DNA from: JAYEMH01 sp034717985 [NCBI: Candidatus Ratteibacteria bacterium]
GTDB lineage: Bacteria > CAZDME01 > JAYEMH01
NCBI GenBank assembly: GCA_034717985.1
Contig: JAYEMH010000001.1
Coordinates: forward strand, 1 to 6,365
DNA: 6,365 bases
Direction: 5' to 3'
The notes under the pieces were generated by a model. The model made no database searches, was not told the DNA's origin, and saw only the letters and a program-made list of their open reading frames with translations. The stretch's first letter is position 1; the number at the start of each line of letters is the position of its first letter. A program made the translations under genes and the position numbers. Shown here one piece after another: positions 1 through 6,103 of the stretch.

Positions 1-731
1 CAGAGGTGAAATTCAACCGGCTCAAAGACAGTTTCTACTATCGGGGCATGGGCATTAAATCTTCTTATTTCCTTTTTTAAACCGGTAATTTGATTTTTAT
101 CTTCATTAACCTTAGAAAGAAAAATTACTTGAGCCCGTTTTAATTGACCGAGCGGTTCTCTCAAGCTTCCGGCCGGAATTAACCAGCGGTTACCAAAAGG
201 ATTGGTGCCGTCGATCACCACTAAATCTATGTTCCTTTTTAACGAGCGGTGCTGAAATCCATCGTCAAGAATTATAGTCCCTGGCTGAAACCTGTTAATT
301 GCCCATTTCCCGCTGTTAAAACGATTGCTCCCGACAACCACCGGTCTTCCGGACAGTTTTTTAGCCAATAGATAAGGTTCATCGCCGGCATCCCGGGCCC
401 CGGCTAAAATCCTGCTTTCATCTGAAACCAGAGTAATCTTTTCTTTTTGCCCCCGGCGGCCATAACCCCGGCTTAGAACAACCGCTTTCTTTGAGCTGAG
501 TCTCCGGGCGACAAACTCCACCAGCGGTGTCTTGCCTGTTCCGCCCCAGGTGAGATTACCGACGCTGATAACCTGACAGGGCAGCGATTGGCTTTTTTTC
601 ATTCCTGATTTGTAAAGAAATTCCCGGGAAATAAGGTAGAGATAATAAACAAATGACAAAGGCCAGAACAATAGGATAGACACTTTATTTTTAACTAACC
701 ATTGATATGTAGTATAAACCGATTTCTTCAA
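1..731 (-). CDS. lpxK: Tetraacyldisaccharide 4'-kinase LpxK (N-terminal 243 codons; 3' end outside window)
   Basis: LpxK transfers phosphate from ATP to the 4'-position of the tetraacyldisaccharide 1-phosphate made by LpxB, giving lipid IVA, at the cytoplasmic face of the inner membrane. Seen: a hydrophobic N-terminal helix at about residues 17-34; a P-loop with the family context GNLTWGGTGKTP at 58-69; RGYGRR at 88-93; GDEP at 116-119; the Walker B-like DDGFQHRSL at 156-164; a D-L-V-V-I-D strand at 169-174; and PAGSLREP at 186-193. Family members run about 315-350 residues, so roughly 70-110 residues lie beyond position 1. The start is TTG (729-731), which overlaps the kdtA stop as TTGA. It has a good upstream Shine-Dalgarno and gives the expected N-terminal membrane helix; the next in-frame ATG, residue 44, would remove that helix. 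The gene is translationally coupled to kdtA. Identity is near certain; the start is likely. Confidence 0.96.
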   Translation of the reverse strand, partial: MKKSVYTTYQWLVKNKVSILLFWPLSFVYYLYLISREFLYKSGMKKSQSLPCQVISVGNLTWGGTGKTPLVEFVARRLSSKKAVVLSRGYGRRGQKEKITLVSDESRILAGARDAGDEPYLLAKKLSGRPVVVGSNRFNSGKWAINRFQPGTIILDDGFQHRSLKRNIDLVVIDGTNPFGNRWLIPAGSLREPLGQLKRAQVIFLSKVNEDKNQITGLKKEIRRFNAHAPIVETVFEPVEFHL

Positions 732-2014
732 TTGATCCTTCTTTTGATTAACTCAAAATTTTTGAAACTGGCCCCGCGGTGGCCGTCAACAATAAAACCC
801 GCCTTATCCCCGATATCTTCCCTCAGCTTTTCATCTTTTAGAAACGAAAGCATCTTCTGATAAAGCTCATCTTCACTTTGAATTCGAAAACCAATCCCTG
901 AATTTTCAAGGAGCTCGGCAATTTCCTGAAAATTACTGATATAAGGGCCGAAAACGACCGGTTTGCCAAAGTTAATCGGCTCGAGAATATTCTGTCCCCC
1001 TTTAGGGATTAAGCTGCCTCCGACAAAAACAACCGTCGCCAGGCTGTAAATCCCGGCTAACTCTCCCATGGTATCTAAAAGAAGAACGGCCGGCATCTTC
1101 CGGCTTTCACTGTGTGGCAAATGCGTACGGCGGGAAAAAGAAATACCCCGGCGCCTGATTTGATTTTCAACTTCGGCCAATCGTTCTAAATGCCGCGGGC
1201 AGAGAATAAGGCGCAAATCAACAAACTCTCTTTTCAATTTGAGAAAACAGTTTAAAATAATCTCTTCTTCACCCGGATGGGTACTGCCAGCGACAAAGAT
1301 TAAATCCCGGACGGATATTCCTAATTCCTTTTTGAATTTTCCGATTTCCCCCGGCCCTAATTTCTCTAAAGCATCAAACTTGGTATTTCCCGTAACCTTT
1401 ACCCGGGATGAGTCTGCTCCTAAAGAAATAATCCTCCGGGCATCCAGTTCGGTCTGCATGCCGAATAAGGAAATATAAGCCGCCACCTTCCGAAAAAATG
1501 CGCCCAGCCACCGGTAGCGGCCATAGGAACGAAGCGATATTCGCCCGTTGAAAAGAATTATCGGAATATTCCGCCGGTGGGCGAGTCTGAAAAAATTGGG
1601 CCAGACCTCACTCTCGGCAACGATAAAAATAGCCGGCTTCACCATATTCAAAACCCTGGCGGCAGGGGAAAACAAATCTAAGGGAAAGTAGATGAAGATT
1701 GCTCCTGAAACCTTTTTTCTGGCAACCGCCTGTCCGGTGGAGGTGGTGGTGGAAATTACCAGCTGATAACGCGGAAATGTTTGCTGGATCAATTTAATCA
1801 GAGGAAGGCTGGCTAAAATTTCCCCGACGGAAACAGCGTGGAGCCAGATGTTTGGCCGCTTGTTTAACGATTCCCTTTTAACCCGGGAGACAAAACCGAA
1901 TTTCTCTTTAAGTTCCCGGCCATATCCAGAAGCAAAGAAACTCCTAAATAAAAAATAAGGAAGGGCGAGAATAAAAAAAACGGAAGCAATTAAATTATAA
2001 AGAAAATACATCAA
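728..2014 (-). CDS. waaA (kdtA): 3-deoxy-D-manno-octulosonic acid (Kdo) transferase
   Basis: This GT30-family glycosyltransferase transfers Kdo from CMP-Kdo to lipid IVA (or its diamino analogue) on the cytoplasmic side of the inner membrane. Seen: an N-terminal membrane anchor at about residues 3-26; WLHAVSVGE at 57-65, whose final Glu matches the family's catalytic base; the acceptor-domain motif AESEVWPN at 133-140; and in the C-terminal GT-B domain AGSTHPGEE at 242-250, the nucleotide-sugar loop GGSL at 332-335, GGQNILEP at 339-346, and FGPYISNFQE at 355-364. The length of 428 residues is normal for the family. The start is uncertain. TTG at 2014 is followed directly by ATG at 2011; an AGG at 2026-2024 lies 9 bases before the TTG and 12 before the ATG, so either could be used and the proteins differ by one residue. 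Whether it adds one, two or more Kdo units cannot be read from sequence. Confidence 0.97.
   Translation of the reverse strand: MMYFLYNLIASVFFILALPYFLFRSFFASGYGRELKEKFGFVSRVKRESLNKRPNIWLHAVSVGEILASLPLIKLIQQTFPRYQLVISTTTSTGQAVARKKVSGAIFIYFPLDLFSPAARVLNMVKPAIFIVAESEVWPNFFRLAHRRNIPIILFNGRISLRSYGRYRWLGAFFRKVAAYISLFGMQTELDARRIISLGADSSRVKVTGNTKFDALEKLGPGEIGKFKKELGISVRDLIFVAGSTHPGEEEIILNCFLKLKREFVDLRLILCPRHLERLAEVENQIRRRGISFSRRTHLPHSESRKMPAVLLLDTMGELAGIYSLATVVFVGGSLIPKGGQNILEPINFGKPVVFGPYISNFQEIAELLENSGIGFRIQSEDELYQKMLSFLKDEKLREDIGDKAGFIVDGHRGASFKNFELIKRRIN
736..742 (-). promoter_or_regulatory. Shine-Dalgarno site for lpxK (decides a TTG start)
   Basis: The minus strand reads AGAAGGA, then TCAA, then the TTG start of lpxK. 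The site lies inside the last codons of kdtA. It is the best purine-rich ribosome binding site in the window, and it supports initiation at TTG rather than at the internal ATG 43 codons downstream. The four-base spacer is slightly short but workable. Confidence 0.72.
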
Positions 2015-2033
2015 AAAAATGAACCTGTCCCCT
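2013..2033 (-). repeat. GGGGACAGGTTC word filling the msbA-kdtA junction
   Basis: On the minus strand, directly after the msbA stop TAA, the gap reads AGGGGACAGGTTCA followed by seven T's and then the kdtA start. From memory, near-identical words (GGGGACAGGTTCATTTT and its reverse complement) recur between genes in many uncultured-phylum and deltaproteobacterial genomes, often in REP-like elements. Only one arm is present here, with no inverted partner, so this could be a degraded half element or chance. It also supplies the only purine-rich sequence upstream of kdtA. Confidence 0.4.
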
Positions 2034-3863
2034 TTATTCTTTGAATTGCATATCGTATAAACGACGATACAACGGATTGGTTTTTATTAATTCGTCGTGC
2101 CGTCCGGCGCCAACAACCCGGCCTTTAAACAAGACGACAATTCTATCCGCCCGTCTAACGGTAGTCAGCCGGTGGGCAATTAAAAAGGTGGTTTTCCCCC
2201 GCATAAGATTGTCTAAGGCATCCTGCACCAGGCGCTCTGATTCTGAATCCAGAGCACTGGTTGCTTCATCTAAAATGAGAATAGGAGGATTTTTAAGAAT
2301 CGCCCGGGCAATGGCGATTCGCTGTTGTTCCCCGCCGGAAAGTTTCATTCCCCGGTCGCCAATCATGGTCTCATACTGCCGGGGCAATTTCATAATAAAT
2401 TCATGAGCATGCGCCGCTTTGGCCGCCGCCGCTATTTCATCAAAATTCGCCTCAAGCTTGCCATAGGCGATATTATTCTTAATATTATCATTAAATAAAA
2501 CCATTTCCTGGGTGACAATGCCCATAAGATGACGCAAAGATTTTATTTTAACCTCTCTTATATCTATCCCGTCAATTTCCAGCTTCCCTTCCTGCGGGTC
2601 ATAAAATCTCGGCAGTAAATTAAGTAAAGTGCTTTTTCCAACACCACTGGGACCAACCATGGCCGTCATTTCGCCTTTTTTTACTTCTAAATTTATATCC
2701 TGAAGTATCAATTCCTCCGGATGATAATAAAAAGAGATGTTTTTAAAAGTAATTGTACTTTCCGGCTCAGATATCTCTCTGGCATTTATTTGCTCCCGGA
2801 TACTGGATTTAGTATCAAGTATTTCGAAAATTCTGCCGCCGGCCGCAATCCCCTGCTGAACAGTATTATTCGTCTGGCTCAGTTTCTTGAAAGGTTTTAT
2901 CAAGGAAAGAATGGCCGCTAAGAAAAGAATGAATGTCCCTGCAGAAAGCACGCCGCTTATCACTTCATTTACCCCAAACCATAAAATAAAAATCGCCCCG
3001 ACCGAACCAATGAATTCGGTTAAGGGCGACAACCCGACTACGCGTTTTAAGGTTTTTAGCCTCAACTTGAACAGGCTTTCGTTTTTCTGATTAAACTTTT
3101 TGCATTCGTAATCCTCCATGGAAAATGACCGGACAATACGAACACCGGAAATTGTTTCCTGAAGCAGTGAGGTAACATCGGCAATTTTCTCCTGGAATCG
3201 AAAAGTTATATTTCTAAGCCGCCGGCCGATGCGAATAATGGGAAAGAGCAGCAGGGGAAAAATGACTAAAGAAACCGAAGCCAATTTCCAATGTATAAAA
3301 AAGATAATGGCCGCATACATCACCACCTGAGATGTTTGGAATACGAAATCGCACAGCTGTTCACCCAGGGCTATTTTTACCGGCTGGACATCATGGGTAA
3401 TTCGGGAGATAATCTGGCCGGTGCGTCTTTGGCTGAAAAAGTCTAACGATAAATCTTGAAGATGAGCATAAAGTTTACCTCTTATATCGGCAATTACCCG
3501 TTCCCCTATGTACCCGGAGAGATAAGCTTTGCTAAAATCAAATATAGCTTTAAGGGCAAAAATTATCAGGGCAAAAATTAAAATGAATTTTAAAAGCTCA
3601 TCGGCCGGGGTGGATTGAAGAAAGCGGATAATCTGGAGACGCACACTTTCTAAACCCGCAACAGGCATCCGCCAGCCTTCTTCAAGCTGGCTGAAACCCA
3701 GGATTTTAGTTTCTCCCTGGTTTAGAATGTTATCTACCAGCGGAACAAGAAAACCAATCTGGGCGCCACTTAAAAGGGTGCTCATTAAAATACAGACAAC
3801 GGCTAAAATCAGTTTGCCTTTGTAGGGTTTAAGATATCTTAAAAGCCTCAGATAGACAGTCAT
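2034..3863 (-). CDS. msbA: MsbA-type lipid A / lipid flippase, ABC transporter (fused TMD-NBD half transporter)
   Basis: A homodimeric type IV ABC exporter that would flip the lipid A-core precursor from the inner to the outer leaflet of the cytoplasmic membrane using ATP. Seen: six predicted membrane helices at about residues 18-44, 92-112, 175-193, 195-212, 283-300 and 305-322, with a periplasmic loop at about 48-88 that is longer than in the E. coli protein. The nucleotide-binding domain follows from about 370: Walker A GPSGVGKST (404-412), Q-loop Gln452, signature LSGGEQQR (508-515), Walker B ILILDEATSAL (528-538) with catalytic Glu533, D-loop SALD and H-loop His564. All ATPase residues are intact. 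At 609 residues it is slightly longer than the usual 580-600. Family membership alone would allow another exporter substrate; its place between lpxB and kdtA argues for the lipid A role. The start ATG has a Shine-Dalgarno (GGAG, four bases upstream). Confidence 0.93.
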   Translation of the reverse strand: MTVYLRLLRYLKPYKGKLILAVVCILMSTLLSGAQIGFLVPLVDNILNQGETKILGFSQLEEGWRMPVAGLESVRLQIIRFLQSTPADELLKFILIFALIIFALKAIFDFSKAYLSGYIGERVIADIRGKLYAHLQDLSLDFFSQRRTGQIISRITHDVQPVKIALGEQLCDFVFQTSQVVMYAAIIFFIHWKLASVSLVIFPLLLFPIIRIGRRLRNITFRFQEKIADVTSLLQETISGVRIVRSFSMEDYECKKFNQKNESLFKLRLKTLKRVVGLSPLTEFIGSVGAIFILWFGVNEVISGVLSAGTFILFLAAILSLIKPFKKLSQTNNTVQQGIAAGGRIFEILDTKSSIREQINAREISEPESTITFKNISFYYHPEELILQDINLEVKKGEMTAMVGPSGVGKSTLLNLLPRFYDPQEGKLEIDGIDIREVKIKSLRHLMGIVTQEMVLFNDNIKNNIAYGKLEANFDEIAAAAKAAHAHEFIMKLPRQYETMIGDRGMKLSGGEQQRIAIARAILKNPPILILDEATSALDSESERLVQDALDNLMRGKTTFLIAHRLTTVRRADRIVVLFKGRVVGAGRHDELIKTNPLYRRLYDMQFKE

Positions 3864-3867
3864 AAAT

Positions 3868-3871
3868 CTCC
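3868..3871 (-). promoter_or_regulatory. Shine-Dalgarno site for msbA
   Basis: The minus strand reads GGAG, then ATTT, then the ATG of msbA. This site fixes the msbA start and sits immediately after the last heptamer of the repeat filling the lpxB-msbA gap. Confidence 0.7.
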
Positions 3872-3872
3872 A

Positions 3873-3900
3873 TTTTCACTTTGCACTTTTAGCTTTACGC
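3873..3900 (-). repeat. Degenerate heptamer tandem repeat, four units, in the lpxB-msbA gap
   Basis: Read on the minus strand, the gap resolves into four consecutive 7-base units: GCGTAAA, GCTAAAA, GTGCAAA and GTGAAAA. The approximate consensus is GYGNAAA. The run starts three bases after the lpxB stop codon and ends next to the msbA Shine-Dalgarno region, so it makes up most of the 39-base spacer. It resembles in style the heptamer STRR repeats described in cyanobacteria, but the unit sequence differs. The period is visible; no function is implied. Confidence 0.55.
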
Positions 3901-3902
3901 TT

Positions 3903-5081
3903 TTATCTTTTCTCTGTGTGCTCTGTGGTTATTTTTTTATCCCGAATTATATTCAAAACAGCTCGAGCCGCCTGCTCGGAAGCGCCGGGTTCTCCCAAAT
4001 TATGGCGGACTAAACGCAGATTATCAACCATTTCTTCCCGTTTTTCATCGTTTTTCAGTAAATTTAAACATTCCCGGGCGATTCTCCCGGGATTAGCCTG
4101 AAATTGTAAATATTCAGGAACAATCTTTTTTCCGGCGATTAAATTTACCAAGCCCACGTAAGGCACCCTGATCAAGGGACGAACAAAAAGCCAGGTTAAA
4201 AAGGAAATTTTGTAGATAATAACCATCGGGCAGGAATGCCTGGCCGCCTCCAATGTAGCTGTTCCTGAAGCAACCAGAACGAGGTCCGCCGCCCCCATAA
4301 CCTCTGATGATTGGCCGGGAAGTAATCTCACCAGTACTCTCTCATTCAAATTCATCATACTGGTAAAAAATTTTTCGGAAAGAGAGGAATTTATGGGAAG
4401 AACAAATTGCACCCGGGGGATTTGCCGGCCAATAATTTTAGCCGTTCCAAGCATAACAGGCAGGTGTTTCTTTACTTCGCTCTCCCGGCTGCCGGGAAGA
4501 AGACCGATTACTACTTTATCTTCCTCTATTTGCAAGACATCCTTTAGCATGCTTTTACCTTTTTGCGGCATCGCCATATCCAGAAGAGGATGGCCGACAA
4601 ACTCTACCGAAATGCCCAATCTCCGGTAAAATTCCTCTTCAAAAGGAAAAATAACCAGCATCTTTTTAACATAACGGCTGATGGTTTTAACCCGGCCGCG
4701 CCGCCAGGCCCACACCTGGGGGCTGATATAATAGATAATGGGAATCTTCAATCTGTGCATTTCTTTTGCCAGACGCAGATTGAATTCGGGAAAATCAATC
4801 AGAACAATCGCTTTCGGTTTTGCCTTTTCTATAATCGCAACCAGCTCTTTAAACACTTGACGCAGACGGGCTATATTTTTAAAAACCTCGCTTATACCAA
4901 TACCGGCTAATTCAACGATATTGAAATATAACTTTACCCCGGACAGAAGCATCTTTTCACCGCCCAGGCCGCGGAGAGTTAAGGCCGGATCAAGCTTCCA
5001 CAGTTCCTGAGCCAGATTGGCTCCGTGTAAATCGCCGGAGGGTTCCCCGGCAATAATTAATATATCTTTTTGAGTATCCAT
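3903..5081 (-). CDS. lpxB: Lipid A disaccharide synthase LpxB
   Basis: A GT19-family enzyme, peripheral at the inner membrane, that condenses lipid X with a UDP-diacyl-glucosamine (or diamino sugar) to form the beta-1,6-linked lipid A disaccharide and UDP. Seen: AGEPSGDLHGA at 11-21; DFPEFN at 96-101; YYISPQVWAW at 117-126; FPFE at 145-148; GHPLLD at 163-168; LLPGSRESEV at 194-203; SGTATLEAA at 272-280; VPYVGLVNLIAG at 306-317; and VPEYLQ at 321-326. The length of 392 is in the normal range of about 370-400. The start is ATG at 5081, and the family N-terminus begins within a few residues of it. No Shine-Dalgarno is visible; the bases just before the ATG are CTTTTTGCC. The last residues, TTEHTEKR (385-392), are encoded by a repeat-like word and are probably not part of the conserved fold. 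Its neighbours gnnA upstream and msbA downstream agree with the assignment. Confidence 0.97.
   Translation of the reverse strand: MDTQKDILIIAGEPSGDLHGANLAQELWKLDPALTLRGLGGEKMLLSGVKLYFNIVELAGIGISEVFKNIARLRQVFKELVAIIEKAKPKAIVLIDFPEFNLRLAKEMHRLKIPIIYYISPQVWAWRRGRVKTISRYVKKMLVIFPFEEEFYRRLGISVEFVGHPLLDMAMPQKGKSMLKDVLQIEEDKVVIGLLPGSRESEVKKHLPVMLGTAKIIGRQIPRVQFVLPINSSLSEKFFTSMMNLNERVLVRLLPGQSSEVMGAADLVLVASGTATLEAARHSCPMVIIYKISFLTWLFVRPLIRVPYVGLVNLIAGKKIVPEYLQFQANPGRIARECLNLLKNDEKREEMVDNLRLVRHNLGEPGASEQAARAVLNIIRDKKITTEHTEKR
3912..3929 (-). repeat. ACCACAGAG/CACACAGAG nonamer repeat encoding the LpxB C-terminal tail
   Basis: The minus strand reads ACCACAGAG followed by CACACAGAG: two 9-base units identical at 7 of 9 positions, translated as part of TTEHTEKR at the end of LpxB. 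From memory, words of this kind (ACCACAGAG-n-CACAGAG) are common, usually non-coding, in many environmental genomes, where they produce spurious TTEHTE peptides. Here the word lies within the coding frame, just before the stop codon. Confidence 0.55.
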
Positions 5082-5095
5082 GGCAAAAAGATTAA

Positions 5096-5116
5096 CAGTT
5101 TACAGCAAACAGTAAA
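5096..5116 (-). repeat. Heptamer repeat (TTTACTG-like), three units, in the lpxB leader
   Basis: On the minus strand three adjacent 7-base units read TTTACTG, TTTGCTG and TAAACTG. The run ends 14 bases before the lpxB ATG, within the 68-base gap that follows the dehydrogenase gene. Unit size matches the AGTCCAY block just upstream but the sequence differs. The run contains GTTT and AAAC in inverted order, which gives only a weak four-base stem, so I do not call a hairpin. Confidence 0.5.
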
Positions 5117-5130
5117 AACTCTTTCTTTCT

Positions 5131-5190
5131 ATAACCTGTGGACTATTGACTACTTGTGCCCGTTAGGGTATGGACTGTGAACTATGGACT
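5131..5190 (-). repeat. Heptamer repeat (AGTCCAY-like), two blocks, spanning the gnnA stop codon
   Basis: On the minus strand the units are AGTCCAT, AGTTCAC and AGTCCAT (5190-5170), an 18-base interruption, and then AGTCAAT, AGTCCAC and the decayed AGGTTAT (5151-5131). The first block is translated as the C-terminal tail of the dehydrogenase (around KSIVHSPY), and the TAG stop straddles the start of the second block. The period of seven shifts the reading frame between units, as expected for a non-coding repeat that the gene end has run into. Confidence 0.6.
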
Positions 5191-6103
5191 TATGCATAAT
5201 CCGGTTAATTTTTAAAGCTACCTCCAGAGCGCGCCTGGCATCTTCCCCGGAAACAAGAGGGGACTTTTTTCTGCTGACACAATGGAGAAAATCCTCTAAT
5301 TCTAATTTTAAGGACTCTTTTCCCTCCGGCCCGATCTTTTCTTGGACGATTTTGTCCTTAAACTTGCGATAAACAGAAATTTCCTTAGTCCAGAAGTCTA
5401 AAGAAAAATAGGCGTCTTCCTGAAAAATCCTGATTTTCCTTATTCGTTCCGGGCTAACCCGGCTGACGGTTAAATTGGCCACACAGCCGTCTTTAAAGGC
5501 AATTCGTGCGTTAGCGATATCTTCGTAAGGCGAAAGGATAGGAACCCCAACAGCCTGAATAGTTTTAACTTCCGAACGGACCAGACTCAAAACTATATCC
5601 AGGTCATGAATCATTAAATCTAAAATTACGTTGATATCGGTACTGCGCCGGGGGAAAGGACCCAGGCGGTGACCTTCAATAAACCGGGGGCGTTTTACCA
5701 GCTTATCTAAAGCCTTTACCGCTACATTAAAACGTTCGATATGACCGATTTGGAAAACTATTTTTTTCTTTTTGGCAATCCCTAAAAGAATTTCGGCCTC
5801 TTTGACGGTTCTCGTAATCGGCTTCTCTAAAAGAACGTTGATTCCTTTTTCCAAAAATAACCGGGCGGCAGCAAAATGATGCCCGGTCGGAACAGCAATA
5901 CTAACCGCCTCCACCCCGGCCGTGATTAACTCTTCGCAATTCCTGAAGGCGGCGGTTCGGTATTTTTGCGCTATTTCCTTTAGACGAGCCCGGTCGCTAT
6001 CCACAATGCCGGTCAAATCTGCCCCGGGAAGCTGGCGAAAAATCCGAACGTGATGTTCCCCCAAATGTCCCGCGCCAACTACACCAACCTTTATTCTTTT
6101 CAT
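5150..6103 (-). CDS. gnnA: Gfo/Idh/MocA-family NAD(P)-dependent sugar dehydrogenase, probable UDP-GlcNAc 3-dehydrogenase
   Basis: Probably oxidises the 3-hydroxyl of UDP-GlcNAc to a 3-keto sugar that the neighbouring aminotransferase converts to UDP-GlcNAc3N, the precursor of diamino-sugar lipid A; it would act in the cytosol. Seen: an N-terminal Rossmann fold with GVVGAGHLGEHH at 7-18; the family EKP motif at 93-95, whose Lys94 is the usual catalytic or binding lysine; GHIERFN at 120-126; and an IHDLD segment at 165-169 carrying the usual catalytic-region histidine. The length of 317 is typical. The start is ATG, overlapping the upstream stop as ATGA; no good Shine-Dalgarno is present, so coupling is likely. 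The GnnA assignment rests on the pairing with a DegT aminotransferase next to lpxB, as known from Acidithiobacillus ferrooxidans and Leptospira. Family membership is certain; another nucleotide-sugar substrate (WbpB-like) is the main alternative. The last 14 or so residues are repeat-encoded. Confidence 0.8.
   Translation of the reverse strand: MKRIKVGVVGAGHLGEHHVRIFRQLPGADLTGIVDSDRARLKEIAQKYRTAAFRNCEELITAGVEAVSIAVPTGHHFAAARLFLEKGINVLLEKPITRTVKEAEILLGIAKKKKIVFQIGHIERFNVAVKALDKLVKRPRFIEGHRLGPFPRRSTDINVILDLMIHDLDIVLSLVRSEVKTIQAVGVPILSPYEDIANARIAFKDGCVANLTVSRVSPERIRKIRIFQEDAYFSLDFWTKEISVYRKFKDKIVQEKIGPEGKESLKLELEDFLHCVSRKKSPLVSGEDARRALEVALKINRIMHKSIVHSPYPNGHK

Noticed and set aside
1239-1478. 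Plus-strand open frame of 79 codons inside kdtA
   Set aside because: It lies wholly antisense to a well-supported kdtA frame, shows no recognisable domain, and has no sign of its own ribosome binding site.
2041-2406. Plus-strand open frame of 121 codons antisense to the msbA ATPase domain
   Set aside because: The opposite strand encodes intact signature, Walker B and H-loop motifs. The plus frame is Ser/Arg-rich, as shadow frames typically are.
3873-3930. Possible CRISPR-like or direct-repeat array near the end of lpxB
   Set aside because: The units are 7 and 9 bases, adjacent and degenerate, with no spacers.
4563-4910. Plus-strand open frame of 115 codons antisense to lpxB
   Set aside because: It overlaps conserved lpxB motifs on the minus strand and resembles no family I know.
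5096-5116. Possible hairpin or terminator between the dehydrogenase gene and lpxB
   Set aside because: Only a four-base GTTT/AAAC pairing is visible, and no T tract follows a GC-rich stem. The inverted look is explained by the heptamer repeat.
5150-6103. Dehydrogenase as myo-inositol 2-dehydrogenase (generic annotation of this family)
   Set aside because: There are no inositol genes nearby; the overlap with a sugar aminotransferase and the adjacency to lpxB fit a nucleotide-sugar role better.
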